Assembly: GCA_000231825.2 (NCBI GenBank)
Contig: JH720338.1
Span: forward strand, 297,339 to 361,338
Source of the DNA: Tetrahymena elliotti 4EA
Lineage: Eukaryota > Ciliophora > Oligohymenophorea > Hymenostomatida > Tetrahymenidae
DNA length: 64,000 bases
Direction of reading: 5' to 3'
Shown: positions 13,801-27,538 of the stretch, one piece after another
Position numbering within the stretch: the first letter of the stretch is position 1
Layout: each line of letters opens with the position of its first letter
Notes under the pieces: model-generated
Seen by the model: only the letters and a program-made list of their open reading frames with translations
What the model was told of the DNA's origin: nothing
Databases searched by the model: none
Made by a program: the position numbers and the translations under genes

Positions 13801-16697
13801 ATTAGCTTGCTAATGAAACTCAAAATGATATTTAATAAGAAAATGAAAAACGTAAAATTCAGAATGATAAATATCAAAAACAAATTTCTAATAAAGAGGA
13901 AATTTTATAAAAAAGCCAACAAAAACTTCTTAGTAGCTTAAAAACAGGCTCAAAAATTAATATTGAAATGGAAAATTAACCTAATCTTTATACCTATAAT
14001 TAATTATCTAATAGAAGTAGTGTATACCTAAATAATAGAAAAGTTGATGATATGAATTAAAGTAAAAAATTTTTTTCTAACAACAATTACAATACTTCAA
14101 TCATGGAAATTCCTGAAGATTAGTAAGATGAATTAAACTATAAAAAATACGAGACCTATACTTCTTAAATATAAATGGACGTCTCAAATAAACCTAAAAC
14201 CCCCTCAGCAAATAGTTATTTAAATGTTTATTAAGATAGTCCTAATGGTTTAAAATAAATGAATAAAAGCAAAGAAAATTTGAATTCCAAAAAGGAAAAA
14301 TTATTAAGGAGTATTTCATAATTGAATTAGAACTAAAAAGTACTTTAAAAGATATCAACAGAAACTCACTTAAGTAGTAATAATTTAGAAAATTATTAGC
14401 TGAAGTATGCAACATGCGATTTGAATTAGGTTATCAGAGAAAAGTTGTTTGAGTCACCTTCAAATATTGAATTTTATCAAAATAACATCTAACAGATTCA
14501 AAGCTAGATTGGTTATGATGAGTGTTCTATTCAAGATTAAATATAATCTAGAAATAAAATATGTATTTAGAGTAGCTCAGGTAAATCAATAAAAGAAATC
14601 TCAAAATAAAATTAACGCTTTGAAGAATAACAGCAATCAACTTTAACAGGAAGCTAAAATACCTAAATATCTATGAAAAAGATTATAGCTAAAAAGCTAT
14701 CTAAAAATTCTTTCTCTGGGACAACAAGGATTATAGCTTGTACAGGATTCTTTTCAATAATTATTTTATATGCATTTGTTTTGATCTTTTACTTCAGCAA
14801 TATGAACAAACTAAATGTTATTTCAGAATAATTCAACAAAGTTAATGTAGTTAATGCTATTAATGAAGGAGTTTAATGGTTTACTAAAGAATAATAATTT
14901 GGTATTGATGCAAACTTATTTTCAAGTGTGTTAGGTATTGATAAGGAAATAGTAGATCCAAATAATCCTTCAAAAAACACAACAGTCTTACAATAAATAC
15001 AGAAAATGAGTAGATAATAATAACAAAAAGCTGTTCAAGATTTCAGCAAAAATGTGAATAAAATCCTCCATTCATATAATGAAAAATTATTTGATTACAT
15101 TAAATCAACAGAAATTTAAATCTCAAGTAATTACATGGAATAATAAATTTTCTCTAGTCAAAATAGAAGCAATTCAATTTTATATACAATGATGATTTAT
15201 TAATCAAGTCTAAACTAGTTATATTTAAAAGAACACTCTCAAGATCTTTATCCTTAATCTATTATATTTGGAAATATTTAAAATTTTAATAATGCTATGC
15301 TCTAAATTTAAGGGATGATATCCTCTGAACTGTAAACTTCCTATGATTAGCTTAAAAATAATTAATTATAGCAGTTCATCTAAACTTTAATATGTGCTTT
15401 TTTACTGATCAACATAGCAGTTCCTTTTTTGATTCATTTCAAGAAATAAGAATATCAAGTAATAAAGCTTCTTGGTTCGTTTCCACCATCTGTTCTTCAA
15501 TAATATAAATAATTGTTTCAGTTGTATTTAAATCGAATTGAACTCTAATAAAGAAAAGATACTGAAATAATTCAAAAATATTAATCTTAAAATGGCATAT
15601 TTTCCAAAAGATCAATTAGCATGAAATAAGCAAGCTAATTTGATTTCTAAAAAACAAAGCATGAAAACAATCAAGAGAATTCAAAATCTAAAAAATAAAT
15701 TAAAAAATTGTTGCTTGTTGATAAAAAAGGAAATATTTAAAAAAGATAAAGGCAAATAGCTTCTTTTAGCAAAACTAAACCTTTTTCACTGAAATATATT
15801 TTAATTTCTTTACTTTTAGTATCTCCTTTTATGGTCTATCCAGTTTTTAATATGATTACTATTGACAAGTATGTAGATGTGTCGCTTGACACTTTAAGCT
15901 AAAGAAATATTATTTTAAACTCTTCTTAATTCATCTTAAACTTTGAAGTAATTCACTATAAAATATGGGAAATGGCTCTTGACAATATTTTAATTAAAAA
16001 AATCTCTTTTTATAATTATGGTTTTGATGTTATAAAATACAATGATGGAGTACTTTAAAGCATGTAAAGCTTAACCAGTTTTGAGAATAGTTAAAGTTAT
16101 GATTCAGATAGTAGAAAATAATATTTTGAGAGCCTTTTGCTAGATAGCTCATGTACCTATATTGATAAAATAAACAATAACACTATAACAAAGCCTTACT
16201 TAGAAACTAATTTTACTGGTGATTAATGCCGTAAAATGCTAAGCGGAGGTTTTGAAAGAGGTTATATTTTAGCATTTCAGCATTTAACTAATCTCTACTC
16301 GGATTGGTTTTCAACATATGAAAAATATGCAGCTATACAAACCCCAGAAAATCCTCTCTTCCAAAATGTAACATAAAATATAATAGACATTCAACTTTCA
16401 GAAAATAATATCATAGATATTTATCAATCCAACCTTCTTCTTTAATAAATCTCTTCTTCCTTTGAAAAATTCTTTGAAAATTAGAATGAAAATTACACTA
16501 ATTTTATTGTTAAAATGTTTACAATTTTATTGATTTTACAAATGATCTTAATATTCTTGGCCATTTCTATTGTCTGGACTACTTTATATAAAAAATTCTA
16601 AAAAGAAATCCATGAATTTAGATTACTTTTGACTAATATGCATATAGATATAATCCTAGAAAACAAGCTCATATATTAATATTTAAAAATAAAATGA
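10834..16697 (+). CDS. TmcB-like PAS-domain multi-pass membrane protein, complete (1,842 aa)
   Basis: Intact paralogue of the first gene. Proposed introns 11378-11457, 12063-12168, 13094-13151 and 13368-13458 leave exactly 1,843 codons including TGA 16695-16697; all phases fit. The start ATG 10834 (MNQQQGGIFQLQ) follows an A-rich leader. Order of parts: N-terminal TM segments (about 10940-11350), family block YEDYIAQKQGIFFENIYINH (about 11937-11998), helical repeats with LGQEFREQFIIHYILNLYQ, a PAS-like segment (FSSSNCSIYCSLINKN, then VDQIRVIGKQVSNLLP), the NGNGFVFPI block after intron 3, and a Gln/Ser/Asn-rich cytosolic linker. Four TM segments follow near 14725-14795, 15380-15440, 15785-15860 and 16510-16575. 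Between the last pair is a conserved loop with two Cys (DSSCTYIDKINNN; NFTGDQC). It is likely a plasma- or organelle-membrane sensor; substrate and partners are unknown. Confidence 0.85.
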
Positions 16698-19200
16698 AAA
16701 AAAATATAAATAAATTTATGCTTTTATCTCACTTGTGACTTAGAATACTTACCTCAAATTTTTAAAGGCCTAACTTATATTAATATATATAAAGTGAATC
16801 TAAATTTAAATGTAAAATAAAAAAAACAATTTCTTTTAATCAATGTTGTAGAAAGCAAATTTATTATTTATTAATATTTAAAAAGAAAATGAATATAATC
16901 AATATCTATTTGTTTATTTCACTTCAACTTTAATTAGATTACTATTTCTTTTAATCAGCAGAGTAGATCTAAAAAAGATTTAAAGCAACTTACTTATTCA
17001 TCAATCTTTAAAAAGAAAATGAAAATAATACATCATCTATTCCTTTAAAAATTACTATTTTTATTTAAAAATATTTCTCTCTTTTATTTTTTCTCTTTAT
17101 CTCCATATTCTTTCTTTCTATCTTTAATTTTATAAAATATTTTGTCTTAAGTAAACATGATAAATTAATGTCCATATGAAAAGTACTTAAAAATATTAAA
17201 AATGCAAAAGCAAAATAATAAGAATTAAAATAATCCACCTATTTTTATCCAAATTGTTCCTTAAATTTAATATTTATTTTTATTAATTCAAAAATTAAAA
17301 ATCCTAAAAAAATACAAAAAATTAGATTTCTTTCAGGTTGAAATTCAAAGCCACTTACCTATTTAAAATATCTCTGTCATGGTGATTTTATTTAGAAGAT
17401 CTTATTCATCTTAAAAATCAATTTTAATAAATCACTAAATCTAGGAGATTTTAAAACTCATAAGATCCTATCCTCCACTAAATAATCTTTCACAATTTTT
17501 TAATTAAAATTAGATAGATATTTAGAGTGTTTCTCAAATCTAATTTACATTTTTAAAATATATATTTAATTTTTCAATTAAGTAGATCTATTCTTCTATT
17601 CACAAATATCTTGTTCTAGAAATTATAGTTGGTTACATTAAAGAAAATCATCAAATTTCAAGTTCGTGTTAAATTAATAATCCATATTTTATTGTTTATA
17701 ATTGGATTCTGAAGATAATAATCATGACAAATTAGTTTATAAAAATAAACCGCTCTTTTGCTTAAATTGCCATAGTAGATAAACACATTAGATACAGCAT
17801 AAACTTCAGACACATTTTACTAAGAATTTTTAGCTAGGCTTAAGGAAGTGAGTCTAAATTTTCAATTTAACCAATATTAGATAAATAAACATAAAATAAA
17901 TAAATAACCTACCTACCTACCTACCTTATAAAAATTTGTTGAATTAGCTAATGATTTATTCAGTACATTATATTAAATAAATCATCATAAGACATGATTT
18001 TTCTATATATTTTAATAGTTATTATCTAGATGAAATTTTATAAAAACAAAACATAAAGTTCTGATTAAATTTTAATATTCATATTTTATATTCATTAACT
18101 TCCTCTACGTTGATACTAAAATAATAAGAATGTTGTGAATCCTTACAAAACTTTTTTACTTTTTGATTGTGTTTTATTTATTTTTCTTTTTTTCCTTCCT
18201 TCCTGGCTAATTATAAATTAGAGTTGGGATCTAATAATTATTTTGTATCATATTTTACTTAATTATTAGTGATGTTATGAATAGGTATTCAATAACTTGT
18301 AGTAATGTACTTATTCAAACAAAGTTATTAATTTTTAGATAGTTAATTAATCATTTTAATAGTAAACAATTTTCATGTTGTTTGTTTGCTTGTTTATCTA
18401 TCTGTATCTCACAATTATGATTATTCTTTAAATTTGGAGAGATAGGACAATTTATTAGAAAATTTTTAAAAATTTAAGTGATAGAAGACATTTGCTAAAA
18501 TCAATTACTTTTTTCATTTTTCTTTTTATAAATGTCTCTAAAATTTCTTCATTGTCGTTATCAAAAGAAGTATTACTCAAAAATATCTTGATTTTGATTT
18601 TATTTTATCGTAAGGGATATTATTAATTTGAAAAATTAAATAATATTGTTTCAGTTTTTCTCTTAAAAGCAAAAGCAGCAATTTGAGGAAAATAAATCAA
18701 AGATTAAGTTTTAAATTTATTTGATGTATTTTCTCAAATATCTTGCTATTTTCAGCCTATTAGTTTAAAGCTTAGAAGCCAAATACCATCATCATTAAAA
18801 TAACAGTAAATAATCGAATTAATTATTATTATTTATGAATGGGTAGAGTTGAGCCTCTTATCAAAAAATAATATATTAACTGTAGATAAATTTCTAGATA
18901 TTTAATATATATTGAAATGATGCTTTATTAAGGAATGTAACATAGATAGCTATTAGATAGTTATGTTTAATATAAATGTATTTGAACTCCTTAAAAGCAT
19001 AGGTGAATTATCAAATTTATATGAAATATTGCTAATTCTTAATTTAATCTAGAATATTTGCATGATAAATACTTCTATTTAAAAAAAGAACCTAAAAAAT
19101 AATTAAAAAAACACAAATCTTAAATAAAAAAGAGACAAATACAAACAAACAAAGATAAAGGAATAAAAAGAAAATAGCTTAGAAAGATATTAAAAATAAA
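16698..19200. other. Intergenic with microsatellites and a duplicated promoter-like stretch
   Basis: No supported gene. It contains a CCTA tandem run near 17905-17924. At about 18970-19080 lies a segment that resembles the upstream region of the intact gene at 29814, sharing GAATTATCAAATTTAT and flanking bases. The segment precedes the decayed copy at 19201, so promoter and gene appear to have been duplicated together. Confidence 0.5.
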
Positions 19201-19880
19201 ATGAGAACCAAATTCTAACTTCAACATTATAAGACAATAATTTTAATCCTCTTCACGATCAGATCATAATTATCTTCTGTTCTTCTATGATTGGTTTAGA
19301 ACTCAATTTTAGCAACTGTCAAGAATTGTATCAGAATTAATTTTTCTAAAAATATTTTAACATTGCAAATAAATTTTTCATTAACATCTTGAATCTTTTG
19401 TTTAACTTAGTTGTTGTAGGAATTACCCTATTTGCACTCTAAAAAGTACCCAAAGAAATCTAAAATACTTTAACTTTGATTAATTCTCTCAGTATGGAGT
19501 TTGCCTTGTACTATTAGGTCTATTGATTAAGAAGATGCGGTCGATGAATTAGTTTTATAAAAATAAATTGATTTGGAATTGTAATAACAAGATAATCAAG
19601 TATCTTTAGATTTTTATTAAAAGTTCCTAAGAGCCTTAAATTTAAGCAAAATTAGATAAGAAAGCATAAAACAAATCTCTTACAGCATAAGAATAGACTG
19701 ACTTAGACTCATATAATGCTTTATAGCTAATATTGCTAAAACTCAAAATTCAGTTGATTATTTTAATAAAGTAATTTGAAGTTAAAAAGAAATTAACAAA
19801 GCTAAATGATTTTAAACGATTTCAGCATTGTAAAATTCTTCATAAAAAGTTTAAAAGGAAATGAAAATACTAAAAACCAT
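19201..19880 (+). pseudogene. Decayed copy of the four-TM tetraspanin-shaped protein
   Basis: Relative of the gene at 29814. It opens with ATG and MRTKFQLQHYKTIILILF, parallel to MGIQLKPQQYRVTTAILF. A small indel then shifts the frame, producing TGA where the intact gene continues AAMIGL. Downstream pieces remain recognisable in other frames: NKFFINILNLLFNL (compare NKFFVDCFNLAINL), ALQKVPKEIQN (compare AYQKVPKTAQH) and a SYNAL-like stretch near 19710. The long loop is shortened and the final TM with its IEMNAQN tail was not found. It is a pseudogene by frameshift and 3' loss. Confidence 0.75.
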
Positions 19881-21059
19881 TTAACCTGGTTTAAATAAAG
19901 CTCATTTACTATTAATTACCATATTTATTTATGAATTTAATCTCAATTAAATAAAAAAAATATTAAAATAAATGACAATTAAATCAAATTATATCCTTAA
20001 TTCATTATTACTTTTGTAGATTAAATTTTAATTATTAAAATTTTACATTTAAACTCTAAGAAGAATGACATATTAAATTGCATATGGTATTATAATTAAC
20101 ATTTTTCAACAGATACAAATATTAAAATTTTTAACATTTGATATTTCTTTCTTTATGTTAAAACAAAATTTGCTTTAAAAAATCAGTTCACTAAATAAAT
20201 TTAAATCCTTGAAAGGCAGGAGATTTCAAATTTTTTATTAAGAATAAAATCTTTAAACATTGATTTTGTCAAGTATTCACTAAAGATTTTTGGTGATATA
20301 AATATTTACCATATCTAAACAATATTATACAATTCAAATATTTTTTATTTTGAATATACATCTGATTTTACAAATTGTAGATAAAATTTACAACCTTGTT
20401 TTTTAAACATTCATTCGTCATTTATTTAAATAAAATTTAATTTGGTCATATTATATTGTTTTAGACTTTGTTCCCATATCAACGAAATGTAAAGTATCTT
20501 TGTATTATGAATCTCAAAAGGTAAGATTAAAGTTAATTCTTAGTTTAAACAGAAATTATGGAGGTTTAATCCAAATAATTTACAATTTCTAAAGGTTTCA
20601 CTGATACTTTATAATAATATTCTTCTAAACTAAGTTATTACACTTGAATTAATTATGCTGAGATAAGTTTTTGTAAAATATACTACCAAATAAAATCTAT
20701 TATTTGCATTTATTTCCTAAAAATTAGAAAATAATTTCAAATCTGGCTTGAAAAAGTTAAAACTAGAAGTAGAAGTACTGCAAAGAATTCAAAAAATTAA
20801 ATAAATTTTTAAAGTGTTTGCTATAATTAAAGAAAATTATATAAATTGCTTTTAATAAAAGTAATAATTACTGGTTATTCTTTATCATTCAATTATTCAA
20901 TAAACATAAAATTTATATTAGAGACTTTCAAAAATAAATAAAAGGTAAAAGAAAAGAATTTTCACATAGAAAAAATAAACAGATTAGTTATGAATTAGAT
21001 TAAAAAGAGTGCTGGGTAGATAAATTCGATGTTTCATTAGTTTTATATTGAAATATTTT
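19881..21059. other. Intergenic, no gene seen
   Basis: AT-rich stretch between two pseudogenes. No frame with protein-like composition or family resemblance was found. Confidence 0.45.
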
Positions 21060-23551
21060 GGGTTACCATTAAATTTTTTGATAGAAATTTTGTAACAATA
21101 GAAAATTAAAAGATTAAAATGCATGATCCCATAACTTTCGACTTGGTCATGGTTGAATTTCAAAATAGCCTAAAAACATAATTATAGAAATAAACAGAAT
21201 ATTTCAAATATCTTTGTTCTGATTATTTTAATTTGGAGGAACTCTTGATCATTTCAAAAATAAATTTAAATGAAATAAAAAATATAAGGGCACTTTAAAA
21301 AGAGCTCTATGATATTCATCCTAAAGATTAAGCTCTAAACAATCTTTCACAAGTTTTTTAATTCACTTTACATTTTTATTGTATATCTTCTAAAAAGCTA
21401 ATTTAGCAAGCATAAGTTATATAAGTTAAGACATAATTTTTGAATTAAGTTGATTTATTTTCACAGAAATCTTGCTCAATATACTGTAGACTGAATGGGA
21501 AAAGCATAGATGTCAAAAGAACATCATCTAACTTCTAATAAATATTTGAGTTAGAATAAATTAATGTGCTTAGCAAACAGGTGTCTAATCTTTTACCAAA
21601 GCTTTTATACTAATTGCATGAATAAACAATGGATGATTTTATAAGTTTAGGAAATGTTGAATCAATTAAAATAGGTATTCATTCTCTTTCAATTATTTTT
21701 AATTAAAATTTTTTCTCTTAGGTTAAAGATCAGCATTTGCTCTTAATGGTGATGGCTTTGTTTTCCCAATAACAATTAGAATTAAAATGGAAAATTTTTG
21801 TAGATGATTTTGGTTATCACAAAGATGAGTGATTCAAAATAATATATTTTTTTTGATGAAAGCTTTCAAGTATCAGATATGAGCAGCTATATTTATCAAA
21901 AAGTATTTTCTTCAGAATACACTCTCAGTATCTCATTTTTATTTCAATTTTATAATTTAATTATCTTAAAAAATGAAGATATGAGAAAATATTTTCTATG
22001 AATAAAAAAATAATTAAATTAATTATCTAATTTAAATAGGTCAATTGAGGAATTAGAGCATTTTTTGCTTTATTCCATTACTTCAAGCCATTTTGAATGA
22101 CAGAAGCTTGTCTGAAATAAACTATTATAAATCATGTTTATTAGTGTGGAGGAGACTAAGTACAAGATTGGAAATAAAATCCTTCAATGATAGAAAGTAG
22201 AATATTCAATCAAACGAATAAATTTTTAAATAGTTTTTAGGATAAGAAGTTTGTAATCTAAACAGATGAGTCATATTAAATATATAGAGATAGAAAAATT
22301 TTAAATGATAAATACATTTTATGGTAAAAAACATTAACTTAGTTTACTGAGCAAATTTCTGAATGCAGGTTTTTAGGTTTAAGATGTATCTTAAAAAGAA
22401 TGTTAATAAGTAAACTAGGAATCTCAAATCAATGTTCTTGCTCATGAAATTAATGAAAAATAGTAACATATTAAAGTAGAAAATGTTGTGAGCAATTAAG
22501 ATAACTGCATGAGCTTCAAAATTGAAGAGGACAGTTTATATTTTTTTAGTGCATATAACCAATAATCAAATACTCTAATTCCTGGAATGAGAAGTAATGA
22601 TGAAGAAACAGCTGATGTCAAAAGATAAAATACTTAGGATAATTATAATAAAGAGATCAATAATATTTCTTTAGACCCTATTAATTTATAGGATTAAAAT
22701 CAAGAATTAATTTCTCCTAAATATGATATTTCAAGCTATTAATAATTATTCAACTAATCCAATAGACTGGCAGGCCCATAATCACTATTAAATTTAACTA
22801 CAATAAACTCTCCTAAATCTCCATCTTATGAAAAAATATTGAGGTAACACACTTCAAAGCAAAAAATATGTAAAAAAATCATTACCCACACCAGACTTAA
22901 GGAGTTATGAATGGTATAAAAAATTTAACAAATTATGAAACTGATTCTCGTTATGATAGCAGTTAAAGATAAGTTTACTTCAGTAATTTACTATGAGGAA
23001 ATGTATGTGACAAAATTGATAAAATAAATAAGAAAACCATAACCAACCCATACCTTAAAACCAATTTTACTGGAATCTAGTGTAATCAATTTTTAAATGG
23101 TAACTTAGAAAGAGGTTTTATTTTAGCAATTTAAGATCTTACAAATCTCTATCAAGATTGGTTTTCTACTTATAAACAATTCGCAGATATTTAGACCCCA
23201 TAAAAAAGTTATCAGAGCAACATTACTTCGCATGTTCTTAATATTTGAATGACAAAAAATAATCTATTAGATATTTACTATTCTAATATTCTCCTTCAAT
23301 AGTTGATATAATCCTTTGAAGATTTTTTTGAAAATCAAAATAATAAATACATAAAATATATCATTTAAATGTTTAAACTATTAATTATTCTGCAAATGAT
23401 TCTTATCTTCTTAGCTATCTCAATAGTTTGGACATCTCTTTATTAAAAGTTTAAATTAGAAATCAGCAATACAAAGCTACTTCTAACAAACCTTCAGATA
23501 GATCTGATTTTAGAAAATAAACTCACTTTACTTCATTTTAAAAATTAATGA
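21060..23551 (+). pseudogene. Decayed TmcB-like gene with internal deletion
   Basis: Close relative of the gene at 10834. Resemblance becomes continuous at MHDPITFDLVMVEFQNSL (about 21120) and runs through the PAS-like part (SCSIYCRLNGKSID) and a retained intron near 21674-21722. In the NGDGFVFPI exon a one-base insertion after MENF creates TGA, and an adjacent indel adds another. A second retained intron precedes QLRNQSIFCFIPLL. The frame later breaks near 22270. The region corresponding to the linker, the first three C-terminal TM segments and the first extracellular loop is deleted. Resemblance resumes at about 22990 (KTITNPYLKTNFTGIQC) with one more TGA, then the last TM (IILQMILIFLAISIVW) and the family's terminal stop at 23549-23551. 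The N-terminal TM region is absent. Confidence 0.85.
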
Positions 23552-26500
23552 ATTAACAAAATCTTAAATTAAATGTTATTTAGTAAATAAAATAAATGTT
23601 TTTAATTTTTTTCCATATGTTTATGTCATATAACTTTTCAAATTTCTAATTATTTGTTTATTAAATATTTGTTTAAAAAGTATCAATTTTAAATAAATAA
23701 AAAATATTCCATAGGATCCTCAAAAAGATAATCTTTGGTAATAAACCAAATCGATGAGTTAGGAGTTTTTCCTCCAAAAATTTATAGCAAGTTGACTAAA
23801 ATAGTTTTAAGAAAATGTTTTTACTTAAAATTAATTTTTTCTGAAATAAAAATAAACACCAAATGAAAAAAATTTTTAATTCCTTCATAAAAAAGAGATA
23901 TTTTATTAATTAAAGGCAGGATTTAAAAAATTTTTAATTCTGCATGGTGTGGCAGTGTGCATTTTTACAGTGGATTCAAAATTTCTCTTAGATAAGTAGA
24001 TCTCTATTTTAAAAAAATTGAGTTAAATTAAAATTTTTTTTGTTATTTGTTGTAAAGAATAAATATTAAATTTTTAAATCTGTTTTTGAATGTTAATGAT
24101 TTTTTAAATAAATAAAAATAAAAAAAATTACTTATTTCTATTTGTTCATAATTTTTAGTAATTAAAATAAAACCAAAACTATCAAAATGAATTTTTAAAT
24201 ATTAATATTTAAAAAAGATTTCAAAACTAGCAATATTAGAGCATTTATTATATTAATAGAATTAATATTGCTTATTTGATTTCATTTAATATATTTTATT
24301 TAAATCCTCAAATGATGGATTAAAGTTTTTAATAAAAATCAATCAATAATAAATTAATCAGATAAAATAATTTGTTTTTTTATCTTTTGAAAATTGAATT
24401 CTTAATATTTTTTTTCTAATTAAAGGAAGTTAATAAATTGAATCTTTTAATTCTAAATTATTAAGAAGGAAGTTTTAAAAATTATGGATTACTAACTTAT
24501 TCATCGTATTTATATTGAAGAATCTAATTGAAAATTTTGATTATTTAAGGCCTATAATTAATGGTGTTTTATTTAATAAGCTTATTTAAAAGTGTTTTTT
24601 ATCAAAATATGAGGAATTAATAATATACTTAATGACATTAGCTTATTTTTATAATAGCATCTTTTAAAAATACGTTGAATTAAATTATGAAGTGATATTA
24701 GTTATTTGTTGAGCTATTGGTTTATTACGAATAGCAAATAAACTAAAAAAAAGCAGAGTTGAAAAAATAAGATACTAATTAAGCTTCAAAGATAGATGTA
24801 AGCTAGAAAAACTCATGTTTTTATCTTCTGAAATCATTCATATTTAGCAAGAACAATTGTATTAAATTAGTTTTTGAAAAAGATATTTGGTAATTGTTTT
24901 TATGAAAGTAATCTAATTAATTTATAATTAATTGTTGGGAAAGATTACTAAATTTGAAATATATGTAACAATATTCTGATTTAATTTTTTTAAGAATGTA
25001 AGTTAGTATTATTGTAAATATAAGCTTAAAATTCAATTTATAGTAGATGTGATGCAACTAGAATCAACCTTCATTGAGTTATTAAGTTAATAATGAGTGG
25101 AATTTTTCTAATAAACACTTAAAGAAAAAAATAAAGTACAAATTTATATGACCTTCGTCAATAATAAAAAAAATAATATTCAAGTATTTTTCAATTTAAG
25201 CATTTTTTTGTAATTGAGATAATCAAATCAGATATTAATAAATAATTGAAATCTGTATTTTTTGAAGATTATTTTTCAATTTTTTATACCTAATTTTTAG
25301 AAATTTCATAGTAACCTAAAAAAAGTCTATTTATTAGATTACAATAATAAAATAGTAAATACTTTTGATGTCTTGTAATCATTAAAAAAATATTTCATAA
25401 ACTTCTAAAATTAGTTCTAGAGAAGATAAAACCCAATTTTCTCTCAAAATGGCTAACTTTATTTACAAAAAAGATTGATTTTTTTTTGATACAAACACCT
25501 TTTGCTGATTTCAAATAAAATATAATTACAAAATAACATGAAGAGGAAATATGAAAGCAAGATAAAAGAAAATTTTCAGAAAAAATAAAGGGAGAGTGAA
25601 TACTAATTTTAAAAATTTAGTTTTTTTAATCAATAAAAAATGATATAGAAAGAAGATTTAAGAATAGAATCTACAAAGAGTTAGAAATTTAAGTAAATTA
25701 ATTGTACTTTTTTTAGTTATGAAAGAATGAATTCATATGTAATTAAATAAGAAAGCAGCTAGGGTGAATGCAAATAAAGTATTAAATGATTTGCTTTTTT
25801 ACCATAAAATTTCAAAATACAAACAAACCTTTTTACTTTTTGAAAAAGAGCTATACTATTTTTAATTTTGAATTTAATCAAAATCACCTATTTTTTTATC
25901 TAGATATATTCTTTTAGAGTAAAAAAAAATTATAAAAAATATTGTATCATTTTTCATCACACAAAAAGCAAAAATGACCCAGTTCATTTGATAAAAATTA
26001 TTCATTACTAATTATTAAATATTATATTTTTTTTAAAAATCTAATATTTCGCATTAAATAAAGTGAAATATTTGTTAATAAATGCATGGTTTAAAATTTG
26101 CAAAGTTTCTTAAATTCATCCTATTCTTTTATGTCCACTATTTTAGTAAACAGACTATAACTTTAAAATATTTCGATCTACATATTATTTATATTAACTG
26201 TAGTGATAGCTAAATAATCTATCCAGCATCTTATAATTGAATGCTTTACTAAAATAAATGTGAAAATATATTTGAAAAAAAAAAGATAAAATGTTATTAA
26301 AATTAATGAATTAGTTTCATTATTAATAAGTATTTTTCAAATACATTATTCGAAAATTGATAATCTATTCTTAGATTTTTAAAATTTTTTAGAAAATTTA
26401 CTCAAAATAGAATCAACATCAAAAAAACAAAATTTTATATACATACAATAGAGGGTAATTTAAATTAAAATCAATAGAAATCAAAAAAACTTTTTGACAA

Positions 26501-27538
26501 AATATTTTAAGGCTGGATTGAATTATTTTGCATTTTTCCTCTTTATTTTTTAAATCTCTCGACATATTAAAAAAGAAAATCAATCTAAATATTGTTTAAC
26601 AATTAAAGAATCTTAAATATCTATTAACTCAAGCTAAATTGAATTAAAAATAAATTTTTATTGTTAAAAAAGAAAATTTTTTCTATTAAATGAAATTTAA
26701 TAATTAGTTAAACAATCCATCTTAACTCTAAAATTTTTCTTATTTTTGCTTGTAAATATGTCTTTTCTTTTTTTTTATTTCTTTTATTTTTTAACAAAAA
26801 TATCTTGAGAATACTTTTTATGTATCTTTTTATTTTTTAAGAATTTAATAGTACATAAAAGTTAAGCTTTTTTATTGTTAATTTTTTACCATTTTGAATA
26901 CCAACACCAACAATATCCTTACTTTTTACTTAGAATTTTGTTAATATTAATTTACATATATTTTATCTTAGAAGACGCATTAAAAATCCTTTTCTGTAGG
27001 TTCTAGTTTATTTTTTAAATGAGTACATTCATAATTAATTACTATTAATATACTCAAAAAAATTAATATTTTTTCATAAGTTTTACATGTCTAAAGAAAA
27101 TAATTTTTTTGCGCTCATTGAAGTTTTACTTTTTATTATTATTTCATTATAAAATTAATCTATTTTATTGCAAGATTAGTGCATAGAATATAACTAAACT
27201 GACATCTTTTTTTTTATCAAATAGCAAAATTGTACTCTAAAATTCTTAAATTAGAAATAACTAGATTTTTATATAAAAAATTCAAAGTAACACAAATATA
27301 CAATCAGCATGCATTTACTCTTACCTTTTATGCCCAAATATTTAAAAAATGATTACTACGCTGATGATATTAATGCCTTTTTAGGTAAAATTGAAAAATG
27401 AGAACGAAAGATTATTTATTCTACTTAGAGAGTTATGGATTAGAAATACAGTTATGTATTTTAGGATGAAAGAAAATAAAGGTCGAAAGAATTAGTATTA
27501 AAGAATTGATATTGCTTGAGAGAGAAGATGTTGGGTGA
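23552..27538. other. Long intergenic stretch, no supported gene
   Basis: Nearly 4 kb of very AT-rich DNA. A single plus frame from 24533 to 25249 can be followed for about 238 codons but carries four internal TGA codons, about what base composition alone would give. No RNA gene, repeat family or housekeeping motif was recognised. Confidence 0.45.

Noticed and set aside
24533..25249. Possible pseudogene followed through four TGAs in one plus frame
   Set aside because: With base composition like this, about one TGA per 60 codons is expected by chance, so four in about 238 codons is no evidence of coding. The peptide resembles no family I recognise.
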